From Ulva prolifera (taxonomy: Eukaryota; Chlorophyta; Ulvophyceae; Ulvales; Ulvaceae), in NCBI GenBank assembly GCA_023078555.1, contig CM041202.1, forward strand, positions 5,132,522 to 5,196,521: a stretch of 64,000 bases of DNA. The letters run 5' to 3'. Positions 46,410 through 58,700 of this stretch are shown piece by piece (positions within the stretch are counted from its first letter, which is position 1; each line of letters starts with the position of its first letter). The notes under the pieces were generated by a model that was not told the origin of the DNA, did no database searches, and saw only the letters and a program-made list of their open reading frames with translations. A program made the position numbers and the translations under genes.

Positions 46410-48000
46410 TGCTGGGAGGGCGGCGGTGCACAGCTGGAGACAAGGAGGGCAGGCGCCTCATGTACGTGCAAACAGGACATTGACAGCTGCTGCAGTGCCG
46501 GCAGGAGGACCCTACATGCAGTGGCAGAGTTCGAGGTACAGGGGAGCGAGGAGGCTGCAGGAGCCTGCCTGTCGGTCGGCTGGCTGACTGGGTTACCAAA
46601 GCTGTTGATGCACCTGCATCTCGTACAGGAGACATCGACGATCGAGGGTGTCCAGCACAAGGGCGGGGCGTCAGTGTTGGCAGGGAGATGCGTGCAATCG
46701 GTGGTGATGCTGACTGGCAGTCACAGTATGCTGGGAAGAGGGCGTGGCAGCACTTCGTTGGACAGTCTTGGGCGTCGATCAGGCATAGGATACTGCATTG
46801 GATGCTGTAGCAAGCACACAGCATGCATTCGCTTCAAACTCACAACCGGTGGCGTACTGATTGGGTAGGTACAGGAAATCTCCGCCCGTTCGCACTGAAT
46901 ACCCTTATGACCCACATGTGCCACCGCAATTGAGTAGCTTTGAACAATGGTCCTGCTAAACAGCACATATTGTGGCGGTAGTTAGAGGCGCCATATATAC
47001 GCAGCCAGGAGCGAGGTCTCGACCAAGAAACTGCAATCGCACGCTCGAGCAATCAGAATCCACACATCTGGCGTATAGTGGCGGACTGCAGGCTGCTGCG
47101 CCTACTTCATGCATATCGAAGGCGTGGTGGTGAAAACAGTTCATGAACAGTGAAGCTTCAAATGCTGATGTGTCACTCACTGAGGAGGCTGGTGCGGGTG
47201 TGGGGCAGTTCTTCAGGCACCTGGCTGTGCAGCATGCATGGGCCAGCAGGCAGCCGCTGCTCGCTCTCTCACCAAGGAGTCGGAGGTACAGCTTGATCTA
47301 CGACAATGATCTGGTGCCCAAATAGACACATCTATCAGTCCTGGGAGGAGCAAGCAAATCTGTCTGGTTGTCTGTCGCTTGTTGAAAACGGCATGGCCAA
47401 CAGCAGGGCCACAGCTTCAACGCTTCACCACATGTGATCCCGCTGAACGTAGATGCATACAGCTGTGCTGGCAGCTTATGTGCTGGTTCCCACAGCGGTA
47501 GCCACAGCCTGCTGAGGGCGTGCTCCTGCTGCAGTCCTGACATGCTGGCTTCGTTGCCAGAACAGAGCACAGCAACCTCGGATACCAGTCTGCCTTCGAC
47601 AAAAACATCATCGTTGCAATAGTAGTCGCTGTGATCATGCTGGCTGACCACTGGCAAGGGCTCGCTGGTGCCCACAGCAAGAAACATGGGTCGACAGCGT
47701 GATGCAGGCATGCAGGATGCTTCGTCGTGCTTCACCCAGACAAAAACAATCGGAATCTTATTTCCTGCTGTGTCAGATTGTGTGGCGTGCTTTTCGCAGG
47801 CGGACCATGGCCCTCCCGGGACTGTGTCCACAGTGCGCGCCGATATACTGACATGCTACAAATACATTGTATTACGTTCAATGCATTAGACGGCCAACTC
47901 CGCGCAATGCCTTTGCATCGTCAGATTTTCATCGCGAGGCACATGCCTTTGGTATTGCACGGCCACTATCTCTGATACAGGGCAGTAGGATTGTACTGCC
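46410..48000. other. Intergenic between cassettes 2 and 3
   Basis: Frames on both strands are short and have no domain. The family X start of cassette 3 follows at 48008. Confidence 0.5.
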
Positions 48001-48007
48001 AAGCATC

Positions 48008-48984
48008 ATGGCTTCCCACCAGCAGTGTGCCTGGTCCATGTGTTTACCTGCATCAAGTGCATTCGTCACAGTGTCCCGGAGCAATGAATTATCTGAGTAT
48101 TTCTGCTGCATCTGAATTGTGTAAGTGGCAGTGGGAGCTGCGTTGGTCACTGGGCACCAGACAGTGGCGGGTCTTGAGCGAGGCCACACAGAGCACCCCC
48201 TGCTGCAACGGTAAAGTGACCTGACACCACTGTGATTCCTGAGATGGGATGGCCGTGTTGGCCTTTTCTTTCCCTTTTTTGTTCTCGATATGTGCACACT
48301 GCAAAAGGCGTTTGTGCTTCCTGCGAAATACATGCGGCCTGAGGCCCTTGGACCAGGACTCAATACACGATCTGAATTTCTGTACGTTAGCCTTGATGGC
48401 TTCGATATGTCGCTCGAGCTCGGCAGTGTGATCCGTAGCACCTGCACCTCCTTGGCACCGTGCGCCCTGCATCCCCCCGCCTCGGCAACCTGCTGTGATC
48501 CAGGGCACACAGTGCTGCAGTACATGTGTCCTCGCTGGTGGGAATGTGGTGTGTATGCAGTAGCTGCTCGATGCCCAGCCCGTCCCCATTCAGATTTGAA
48601 GTGCCATCATGCGGTACAGGCACAGGGCACAGCATCTTATACACACGCAACCATGAATCAGCAGAGTAGATTGCTGCTGGAACTTCACTCTGTCTCTTGG
48701 GCCCCTGGCCTCACAACACACTGACTGCAGTGATGGCTCTGGTCTGCTGTACAGGCACATGGCCGTGGGAACAGCAGCGTGGGCACAAGGCCCCTCGCAC
48801 AACGATGCCTCTGTCTGTTGCGATCGTCTCGGGATGCGTGAGTCTCGTGCTGGCAGCTCATGCTCTGTCGACGTGGAGGACAGATTCTGCTGCTCGGCGT
48901 GAGGCAGCTGCATGTAATCACTCGATGGTCCGCCCCCCAGCAGGCTGGCGCAATCTGCTGATGCAGCTGCAAAGCAGCTCCTGA
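48008..48984 (+). CDS. Family X small membrane protein, copy 3
   Basis: The conserved start is MASHQQCAWSMCLPASSAF. The second block begins at about 48308 (AFVLPAKYMRPEALGPG) and continues to LGSVIRSTCTSLAP, which aligns with SSAVFRGACTSFAQ in copy 4. The membrane exon begins about 48754 after gtacag and reads TMPLSVAIVSGCVSLVLAAH, then ALSTW, ending MVRPPAGWRNLLMQLQSSS at 48984. Splice sites joining the blocks are not resolved. The acceptor-like ctgcag seen after the N-terminal block in other copies is ctgcat here. Confidence 0.42.
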
Positions 48985-49395
48985 CTCACAATGACATTCT
49001 GAGAGTCTCATGTTGTGCAGCTCCACCCAGTGAGTAGAGGCCTGCATCTACTGCTGCATTCCACCGCCTGCAGTCTATCCATGCCTGCATGTGTTCAGAA
49101 TTTCCGGGGGCGTGGCGCTGCGTTGCTGCCTGCCTTTCGTTCCGCAGCATGCTACTGAAGTCTGCCTCACAGTCCGGTCCGGGGATGTGCTGTTCGACAC
49201 ATGTGTGCATGCATGCTGCCTTGTGGACCTGTGGGTGACGAGCACCTCCTTTGCATCACCATGCTGTGGAGGTCCACTGGCAATTGCAAGGCAGACCATG
49301 GCTGCTACCCACGCCCGCACGCACGCCCGCTGCTGCACCATGCACATGAGCACAGGAGGAGGATATGTCTACCAGGAGACCACGGCTATCGCTGG

Positions 49396-49497
49396 TTGTG
49401 ATAGTCCAGTGATAAGACCGCTCTACCACTGGACCCTTGCACGTCGCGACGTACAAGGGTCCAGTGGTAGAGCGGTCTTATCACTGGACTATCACAA
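49396..49497. repeat. 102-bp near-perfect palindrome with tRNA box-A-like arms
   Basis: Two 51-base arms meet with no spacer at 49446/49447 and have a single mismatch (49440/49453). Each arm carries gtccagtggtagagcggtc, which resembles a tRNA D-arm (box A). A separate segment at 49629-49668 carries ggttcgatccc (box B/T-loop) on the minus strand next to a repeat of atcactggactatcac. No complete tRNA can be folded. Relatives occur at 22629-22806 and 50796-50834. A snap-back or inverted duplication of a tRNA-derived retroposon is likely. Confidence 0.75.
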
Positions 49498-49828
49498 AAG
49501 CTGGGTCCTCTGAGATTGAGACAGGTCAATCCGCAACTTCCCCGGCCCGTTTTATCACCAATCCAACCAGACTCTCACTGGTTCCTGAGATGACCTCACA
49601 ACGTGACTCGAGTGGCCGCGACACCATGTGCAAGGCAGGGATCGAACCGCCGATCACTGGACTATCACACTGGTGCATTGGCGTGAGATAGTAAGACAAG
49701 CTCGTAGACTCTGAGGCCAGTGCAAACCGGGCGGCAAACCCTCCTAGGTAGACCATCTGCTCTTCAGGACCAATTCTCTGGTGAGCTGAGGCCAACACTG
49801 GCACCCAACCACGCCCGACGGGAGCCCT

Positions 49829-50275
49829 GTGGCTACAAGTGGTTTGGCAGCTGCCGAGGCAAGTGACAGCAGCGACGTGGAGCAGCTGGTACATCGGCAC
49901 GAGGTGGAGCCGGACACCACGCATCCGGATTTCAGGCTTACGATAGAGAAAGTGACCGATTGGGATGCATGGATCAAGGGACCGAGCACGTCTTCCAGGC
50001 AATTGGCCGCCATGTTCGGCGACAAGGGCGCTTCCGAGGGGGACAGGCTTGTTGTGGGCACCGCGGAGGCTGCGGTGTCGTCCGATTTCGGTATGGATGG
50101 CAGCCTGCTGGCGACGCTGCAGGTGCTGCTGTGCCATGGCTGGAGCCTGAGCCAGCGGCAGGTCGATAACGCTCTGGAGGGACCAGGGCATGCGCTGCAA
50201 GCCAGGGCATGCAGATACATACTATTCGCGATGCTCCGAGTGAGGGGCATGGACATCGGAGACCGAGTCCGCTGA
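49829..50275 (+). pseudogene. Ankyrin-like gene, cassette copy 3, exon 2 relic
   Basis: Only the second exon is present. It aligns from AAAEASDSSDVEQLVHRHEV through DGSLLATLQVLLCHGWSLS to the stop at 50275. No exon 1 was found upstream, where the palindrome and tRNA-like repeats lie instead. At the exon start the acceptor is altered (ctacaag for ctacag) and the first codons are out of frame with copies 1, 2 and 4. The C-terminal part is shortened. The most likely history is loss of the first half during the rearrangement that left the palindrome. Confidence 0.75.
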
Positions 50276-51813
50276 TATGGTGTTAACATCGACCCATGGG
50301 GAGTTTTCACAACGTGAAGAAATGTCAGATCTGATCGTCAGCGGCAGTTGAGGGGCACGTGGAGTGGGCCTGGGTGGGATGTTGGACACATGGCTGGACG
50401 AGTAGCGAATGTACAGGGCAATTCACATGCACTGCAAGATTTGGGTGGCTGCTGCATTGCTGGCGAATGCGATCATGCACCGCATGGCTGAGGAGGCTAG
50501 TTTGAAGACATAGGACAGGGCTGACACCGATGCAAGACGACCTGCCTGCTGCAGAGACACAACATGGGCACATAGGGTATCGATCAGGGCAGCGTGGGTG
50601 ACAGTGTGGCCAAGGTGCAACGCAGCAGCAGCAGGCTGGACAACCTGAAGAGGGGGCAAATGCCTAGACCAGGATCTGGGATATTGACAGTGTGTATGGC
50701 TGTAACGGGAGCCTGTTTCATGGGGTGCCACAGGCCAGAAAAAGGTCTCGTGGCGGTTGCCTGGAGCATGCGGTTTGCATGTGTGACCATCGCTTGTGGC
50801 AATCCAGTGACGAGGCCGCTACTCCACTGTTGCCACAGCTCCTGCGTACTGGATTTGTGTCAAATACCGTTTGATCGAGCAAGGCCGCAGCACCAGGCTG
50901 CGCCAACACACATGCATGCACATGCCATGGCAGCCCAACCTCAGCTGGTAAACAAACATGTATCCTGGAAGAGGTGAGTTGGCCGCGAGGCTGGCGCATG
51001 GTGTGGCAGACCACGAGCTGGTGCTTTGTGTTCACGCGTGTGGCGGAAGTTGCACAGAAGGTGCGAGGACTGTGTCGCATTGCGACTTCGCTCAGTGCTC
51101 AGAGGGCCAATGAACGATGTATTTCTGCATAGCAAGGTCATTTATACTTCTGTTGGATGTGAAAGGCTGATTCATCAAGCACGGTCATTTGGTTGTAGCC
51201 GCGCAAAACAATTGCCAATAAGCGGAAGGGTGTGGCCCATACTGTATGGGAGTGGGGCGCAGCTGGAGGCAACAGGGCGTGCATGGGTCCAGCAGGCAGC
51301 TGTTGCTTGCACCCCCATAATGGAGGCACCGCGCTCCATGTTCACTGTCTGGTGTACTCTGATTGGTGTGTGAGGTGATTATTATGCATGCGTTTGTGAT
51401 CTGTGTTTGAAGTGAAGCAGACGCAGCTGCTGCTCTGAGCCTGGGCAGGGGCACTCAGCCTCCCTGTGGCTGCCAGAGGGTGCGAGAGGGTGTCCTGCTA
51501 TGTGCTGCCATGGTCGCTTGCTTGCTGGTGTGCGAAGCAGAGTGCTGTTGCCTGAGACACACAGCTGCGGATCCTAGGCAGAATCAAGCATCTCCGTCTG
51601 GTGCGGTGGCAGTGGCATTGACAACATGTACAACAGGATCACCAGCTTTGAGGCATAGCTTGGCTTGGCCACATCTGATGTCGCCACAAGTGGACGTGGC
51701 CATCCTTTACTGGCCGCGCTGTAGCTGGGCCTCACAACGCCAGCGTGAGTGGGCTGAGGATGTGTTGCTGGTATGGTCGTGATGAGCTGAGACCTTCGAC
51801 GACACAGAGCATA

Positions 51814-51873
51814 TGTTCTATATAGCACAGCCTGTGCCCTGCGGTGCTACCTGCCTCTCTGGCTTTAACGTTG
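51814..51873 (+). mobile_element. LINE 3'-end stub, 60 bp, with 14-bp target duplication
   Basis: The core contains ccctgcggtgctacctgcct then ctctggctttaacgttg. Flanks CGACACAGAGCATA at 51800-51813 and 51874-51887 are identical. Confidence 0.7.
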
Positions 51874-51984
51874 CGACACAGAGCATAGTGTGTGCGTGTG
51901 TGGCTGCTGCTAGAGCGGGTTCTGACGTTGCACGGGTGTGTTGGTATGTGCTGCATGTTGCTGATTGCGTGGGTGTGCGGTTCC

Positions 51985-52034
51985 CCTGGTTGTTGCCTGC
52001 GGTGCTACCTGCCCTGCTTGCTTTGTCCTTGTAC
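51985..52034 (+). mobile_element. LINE 3'-end stub
   Basis: The core tgcctgcggtgctacctgcc then ctgcttgctttgtccttgta is the best-preserved short copy. It is followed by acagagcatag (from 52036), a third copy of the target sequence around the neighbouring stub, so two insertions used the same or duplicated site. Confidence 0.6.
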
Positions 52035-52499
52035 CACAGAGCATAGCAGCCTGGGTCACCAGGTTGCCTTGAATCTCAGTGATTTGAAAGATACAACAGT
52101 GCCTCTTGTGAATGGCAGACCACTAGTCAGTGACCAATGCTCTTTCACTGGGCCTCAGCCTGGAGAACAGGCGTCGGCACCGCCATGCAGGCTTGCAGGA
52201 TGCGTCGCCGTGCTGCTCTCACCTAGCACCGACCACAGTGCGCTGCATTGCATTGTGCAGAAACCGTGGCGTGAACTGTGCCACCGTGCCACGGCCATGC
52301 ACGCACCTTCGTGTGATGTCGTCGGACCGTGTCTGAAGTGCGCCAACACGAGCTGTCCGACACACTCCCATGCTAAAGCAACCATTGCATCGGTCGGCCA
52401 GGTCCGAGCAGTGCCGTGGCAGGATTAGGCCGTCACCTTTCGACACCTGGCATCAGTTGTTGCACGGCCGCTACAAAGCAGTTGGCTTCTCCAGGCATC

Positions 52500-53418
52500 A
52501 TGGCTTCCCACCAGCAGTGCGCCTCGTCCATCTCTTCACCTGCAGCAAGCGAATTCGACCCCCCGAAACAATGCAGAGTCTTCACATGTCTGCTGCAGTT
52601 GAACTGTATAGAGTAGTTTCGGAGTTTTGTCGCTGGGCACTAGACAATGGCAGGTCTCAAACGAGGCAACACTGACCATCCCCTGCAAATACTGGCTGTT
52701 GATATCTCCTGTGTATATTCTGCATTTTTAAGTACGGCGGCCGTGCTGACTTCTGCCCTCTTGCGTTCTCGTCAAATTCAAAAGTCGTTTGTTCTTCCTC
52801 CAAAAGACATGTTCGCTGAGACTCTTTATGCAGGCCTCACTGTGCCAATTGATGATATTTGTATAGCAAAATTCCAGCTACAGGAAGCTACATCTCCTCG
52901 GCAGTGTTCCGTGGCGCCTGCACCTCATTCGCACAGGCTTCGCACCTCATGTGTCCTGTGCTGTCCCACCGCCTCGGCAACCTGCCATTAGCCAGGGCAG
53001 ACTGTGTGGCAACTTATCTGCCGTCGCTGGTAAATTATGCGGCGTGCATGTATAAGCTACCTGAGTCCCCATTCAAGTTTGAAGTGCTGCCAGCAGGCAG
53101 TGAAACAAAGACCATATGCACACGCTACCGTACATCGGTAAATTGTATTGCTGGTGGCATCGGATTGTCTCTCGGAACATTGGCCACACAAGGCGCTGTC
53201 TGCAATCATGGCTCCGACTGCAGTGTCTGCTGTACAGGTGCACGACCACGGGAACAGCAGCACGGGCACAAGGCCCCCGCACAACGGTGCCTGTGACTGT
53301 CATGGTGGCCTCAGGATGCGTGTGCCTCATGCTGGCAGCCCATGTGGTGTCAAAATGGAGGACAGCTGCTGCTGCGCAGCGCGAGGCAGATGCCCGCAGC
53401 GTCTTGATGGTGCGCTGA
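52500..53418 (+). CDS. Family X small membrane protein, copy 4
   Basis: The start block is MASHQQCASSISSPAASEF. The second block, after the acceptor aaaag at 52784/52785, reads SFVLPPKDMFAETLYAGLTV. The membrane exon begins about 53238 after gtacag and reads TVPVTVMVASGCVCLMLAAH, then VVSKW, a short Ala/Gln/Arg tail and MVR before the stop at 53418. It is the longest-conserved member over the start and LPPKDM blocks. The exon joins remain open. Confidence 0.45.
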
Positions 53419-53994
53419 CCTGCAATGGCCCTCTCGCTCCCGACCTGCAATGGCCCTTTTTTTGTCTTTAAACACAATTCTACATCTATGGCTCAGTGCA
53501 TCAGGGCGTGCTGCTGCGTGCATGCCTGACTGAAGCAGCTGGCCAACGAATTTGCATCGATTTTCGTGTGAATTTTGCCACACAGCTCTGACCAGGACTG
53601 TCGTCATCGGCGAGTACGTGCATGTATAGCTTTGTAGACCTACAGGTGGAATTACAGCATTAGCTGCTGGGAGATGTTCAATGCAGGACATGGTCGCTGA
53701 CGATAGGGAGATGCGGGCCTCAGGGCCTATTTCCATCATAATCTGTGCTGTCTGTGCTGCCGGTAGGTCACGCATTCGCAACATCCACAGCACCCGACAG
53801 CCATGTTGGCGCCCACAAGTGCTGACTGAGCTCTCTCCAGCTCTGATACATCCTGCAGCATGCATCTGTGAGCAAGGCGCCGGGTCGCGCACCCCCTGCT
53901 GGCCCCCTCAACACCGGCACAGGGCACGGATGGGTCTCTGCGAAGGAAAGGGCGTGTGGCAAACGCTGGTGCATCAATTCAAGTTGGCGTATGC

Positions 53995-55337
53995 ATGCAG
54001 GGGCAGCTGCACGAGGCCGCAGTCTGCGGCGACGCCGGCGCCGTGCGGCGCCTCCTGCAGGCCGAGCCGCAGCGCCTCAGCGCCCGCGCCCACGGCGCCG
54101 CCGGCACGCAGCTCATCGTCGACGTCGCCGCCGCCCCCGCAGCCACGCGGGAGGAGGACGAGCACCTGCTCGCGGTGCTGGAGGTGCTGGTGTACAGCGG
54201 CCGGGCGGTTACCCACCGCGCGCTGCGGGCGGTCGTGCCGGACACCCCGACCAACTGCACCGCCGCCAGGGCCGCACACCTCACCTACCTGCTTGACCAG
54301 GTGTGTTGCGCTACTCTGGTGGTTCCCAACGTCGGTCGTGCTTTCCATCATGCCCTGCTTGCTGGTTCTTGAGGTACACACCTGCTACGGGCTGCTGTGT
54401 AGCTAGAGGTACCCTCCAGGGGTGTGGCCACAGCGTGGCGGTGCCCACTGCTTGGGAAGCTTTGCACGCTGCTCTGCTTGCTGCGGGCTCCTCCTGTGTG
54501 CTGCGGCACTGCTCCAGGATGCTCGGCAGGCCACCTGCTGCACGCGATGGCTTCAGGTCGCCGTTGATGTGGTTGGGATCTTGCACGGCAGTGAAAACTC
54601 CATCCTGGGTGTCGCGTCCGTGGTCCTCATATCTACTGCAAGACCACCAGTGAATCGCTTGCATCTAGGGGCAGTGGTGGAAATTTTCAGAGGCAGATCG
54701 CCTCCAAAATCACAACATCTATATGCGAAATGGACGGCAGTTCAGGTGTAGGTTGATTCGAAAGGGTGCTCTGGTGAGGTGACACCGGGACCGACCACCA
54801 ACGAAGGCCGTGTGGCTACAGGTCGTGCGGCGGCTGTGGGAGGCTGCAGAGTCATTTGACAGCGCCACCGTGGAGCAGCTGCTGCGCCGGCACGAGATCG
54901 AGCAGGACACCATGCACCCGGACCGCAGGGCGGCTGTGGCGGAGCAGGCGGCCACTCTCTCCGCCAACACCAAGGCTGGCAGCAAGCCAGCGGCTGTGGC
55001 CGTCAAGGCCGCATCCTCCGGCACCGGCACCACAGGGGACAGCCTCATCGTGGACACTGTGGAGGCTGCGGTGTCTTGTGGTGCCGTGATGGATGGCAGC
55101 CTGCTCGCGACGCTGCAAGTGCTGCTGCGCAACGGCTGGAGCCTGAGCAGCCCGCAGTTCCATGCCGCCCTGGACACACTGGGGCATTCGCCGCGGGAGG
55201 AGCCGATGGACTGCAGGTCGGTGCTGCGTGCGATGCTGTATCTGAGGAACATGCCCGCCAGCGCCCGCTTCCGCCGGTACGGCGACACCATCGACGCATG
55301 TGCCCTTTACCGTGACGTGCTGCAAGGGCAGATCTGA
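53995..55337 (+). CDS. Ankyrin-like two-exon gene, cassette copy 4 (273 aa)
   Basis: Exon 1 (53995-54300) begins MQGQLHEAAVCGDAGAVRRL and ends HLTYLLDQ at a GT donor (cag|gtgtgt). Exon 2 (54822-55337) begins VVRRLWEAAESFDSATVEQL and contains DGSLLATLQVLLRNGWSLSS, ending DVLQGQI. The 521-base intron is the longest of the family. It is closest to copies 1 and 3 in sequence. The C-terminal half (RSVLRAMLYLRNMPASARF) is shared with all copies and forms a second helical region whose role is unknown. Confidence 0.78.
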
Positions 55338-55739
55338 TTACCAGCGCTTGGTGAAGGGCGGTTGGGAGAGAAATCGATGGGAGGGTGGGCGCGTGGCTGG
55401 ATGCGAAGGGAAGACGGGCCAATGAACATGTGCATGGGATGTTGGCGACTTCTGCGCTGGCGACGAATGTGGTTGTGGAGCGTATGGCGGTGGAGGGCGG
55501 CTTGGTTCTCTGGCGCAGGGTTGACAGCTGAAACGGCCGACACCGATGCAAATACACCTGCCTTTGATAGAGAACCAGCCACAGAATCTGGAGGCGACGT
55601 GGGATCGCAGCATTGGGTCCATGAGCACAAAAAGGGTATCAATGTGTGGAAGGTGCAAGGCAACGGCAGCACGCTGGACGGACGGATGGATCTACGAAAC
55701 ATTAAGCAAGACTAGGCAAGGAGCTGTGCTGGCAGCAGA

Positions 55740-58700
55740 TGTGGCTGCAGCGGACGCTGTGGTGTTGGCCACGAGAGCGTAGCAAGGACTCATGGCGCAG
55801 GTCTTGAAACGTGTTCCCGATGCATCAATATGTGTGAATTGCATGTTCAATGACGTCTTGTCAAACTGCCGTCCAGCGAGTCAGAGACACAGTTGGACGC
55901 TGCACGGCCCCCGAGGCGCCTGCCAGCTCGCACTCACCCTTGTAACACATGCACAGGAGCAGCGCAGCCCGGGGAACCGATTCCCTCGCCATGCGCCTGT
56001 ACGGGAAATTGTGTGACCACTGCGGAATGTGTCTTTGTCCTATCAGAAAATCCCGCGATCGAACGAGGCTGTCTCAGAGGCCTGGCTCCTGGTCGATTGA
56101 TGCAGGTGTGTCCCGTTCGTAAGTCCCCTTTTGAGCAAGGCATCCCTGCGGGCCTGAAACGTTTGCGATGTACAGCCCGCTGAATGCCAGCCGTAGAGGA
56201 AATCTCAATTTTCATCACGTAGCGATTTACTCATTGGACCTTGACAACTCCGGGAGCACATGCCGATGAGTCACTCCACCTGTAAATCCTCGTCAGGCGA
56301 CCAGGGGCAGTGGCAGCCAGACCGTCCCAGGCTTTAAGCTTACACTCTGTAGATGTATCTTGAGCAGCGCCCGAAGCAGAGCGCGCCCAGCCCCTCCGCG
56401 GCGGCCTCCTGCGCACCCTGTACATGGCGCTCCTCAGCCTCTTGCGCCTGCCCAACATGCTCGGCCTGTCGGCCGATGGGGTGTGCGCTGCAGAGAGCGC
56501 CGTACACGGTAGGCCAGCCGTGTTGTTCAGACGGGCCGAGGCTGTGCCTCAGCGCTGCTGACGGGGCTGCATGCGCGAGGAGCTGCAGAGAGCGCCGTGC
56601 CGTCTCTGCCCCCCCCCCCCCCCCCCCCCCCCCCCGGCCACCTGTGTCCCTGGCTCAGCCCTGCATGGCCGCACCGAGCTCTCGCCTGGTGTCCGATCGG
56701 GTCTGGGGTGCCTGTGTCAGCCTGATCACGTCTGCGCATGCATATATGTCGCTGCCTGGGTGTGCGGGGATGCTGCCGTGAGGCGTGCGGCGGGTGTGGC
56801 GCGGGCACCCGCCGTACCCTCTAGCATGGCGCCTTGGTTGCTCCCCGGTCGCCCAGGACAAGGTCGTGTGCAGGATATAGCATATGTGGCCGCCCGCTGT
56901 GCGCTGCTCGGTGTGTGTCGTGGCCTGCCTGCGGGACTGACCTGCGCTCGCCGCTGTGCTCCAGCCAGTGCATGAAGGTCAGTGCATATGTAAAGCACAA
57001 GCTTGTTTTTCCACAGTGTAGTCAACCTGGGCTTACTTAGCCGCATCCTCTTGGGACAATACAGGGGCTGAGAGAGCAGGAGCACATGCCGAAGGGGTAT
57101 GTCAACTGGAAACCCCTCAGGCAAACGAGAGCACCCCACCAGGCCTGCGCCCGTGCTGAGCGCGGTGGTCACGCACACGGCTGCCTCGGTTCCCCGGAGC
57201 GCACGCAGAATCGGGCCCACGAGACCTCCTACAGAGGTGGTAACTTTGAACCTGTCCTCAACCCATTGACCTGTGCAACACTGGGCCGCATGGGTGCATA
57301 TGCTTGCTTGGCCATGCAGCCACGCCACCGGCACACGTGCGCGGCTAGAGCTGCCAGGCATCCCAGCGCCAGAGATATTTCTCTTGCTGCCAGGCATCCC
57401 ATCATCACATCTTTGTGCAGCCTTGGACTCCGTCGCTGCTTGGCCGAGGGGGGGGGGGGGGGGGGGGTGTGCCCTGCGCGGCGCACAGCACTTGCGGCCG
57501 CTGATGATGCTGTGCATGTGTGTTTGACACAGAGACAGTTTCGGAGAGGCAGGTAGCACCGCAGGCATTGTGTTGCTGACGCAGCGCAACGCAGCCACCC
57601 CAGCGCCGCCCCCACATGTAGAACATTTGCGTAGACTCATTGCAAGTCATGGCAGCTGCAGGCACTCTGGCACTCTGGCGCGGCGCCGGCCTGCCAGCAC
57701 AGCCCGCCCCTCCACGCCCCTCCACGCCCCTCCACGCCCCTCCACGCCCCACACGAGAGGGATGTAGCGACATGGTGGGGACCAGGACTGAGGTGGGGCC
57801 GCGGTTACAGTGCGGCCGTGTGCACGTAACCGTTGATTCGGATGAGGTTCGGTTGTGGTGATTGTCTTCTTCCGTTCACTCGTTTGTGACTCTCTTGGTC
57901 ACGGGTACTGTCGGATCAGTGGCCGCGTGTGTGACGCTGCCAAAGTGAAGCCGTTGAAGCGGGCTCGTAAGGGCTATCGGAGTGTGGTTTTCAGGCCTGT
58001 TCACTCTTCTGCAACACTCTTCTGTGATGCCTACACACATGCATCACATAGCTGCTGAGAATGCATAGAGCTCTGGATTCAGAGCTCTGGATTCAGAGCT
58101 CTGGAGAGGCACAGGTTGCAGGTAGATGCAATGTGTACCTGAAATTCCCGCAATCAACGCCTCGCAGCTGCAGCTGCAGCTGTGCTAGCACATGGTACTC
58201 CATGATCGACCGATTGCCTTGCCCTGCTCACAGCCCGATGCAATCACCGCTCTGCATTTTGAGTGATTGTTGTGCCATGCGAACTCAACTGCTCGAACCC
58301 GCTGGGTCCACTTGTCATGCAAGAGATGTTCATGCGTGTGGATGAAGGAGACACTCCAGATCACATGCCTCCACTCGCTGGCGGCGCAACTTGCTCCGTA
58401 ACTTCATCCTTGGAGAATCACTGATTTGATAGGGAGTAACTGCTGTGCCATGGCAGATGCGGAGACATGTCTGAGATTTGGCATGCAGCACGGCAGCCTG
58501 TTGCAGGTGTCGAACTGGAGCATCGATTGACAGGATTGCCGGGTCCAGACAGCCTAGACATGAGCGCTACGCAGCCAGCGACATGCCAATATGTAGCAGT
58601 GCATTTACGCGGTGTGCTCCAGCTCGAGTCAGGACAGAGGCAACGAAGCTGGTGGCAGCATCTCCTTTGCCAGGGCCATCTGCAGAACTCTCCATCTGCC

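Larger units (their letters stand above)
50276..52495. other. Intergenic between cassettes 3 and 4, with repeats
   Basis: Contains a tRNA-like segment at 50796-50834 on the minus strand (plus reads gtggcaatccagtgacgagg then ccgct) and LINE stubs at 51814-51873 and about 51985-52034. No gene is supported. Confidence 0.5.

Noticed and set aside
49440-49680. tRNA gene
   Set aside because: The box-A-like and box-B-like parts are on opposite strands and too far apart, the T-stem does not pair, and no anticodon arm folds. It is only a tRNA-derived repeat.
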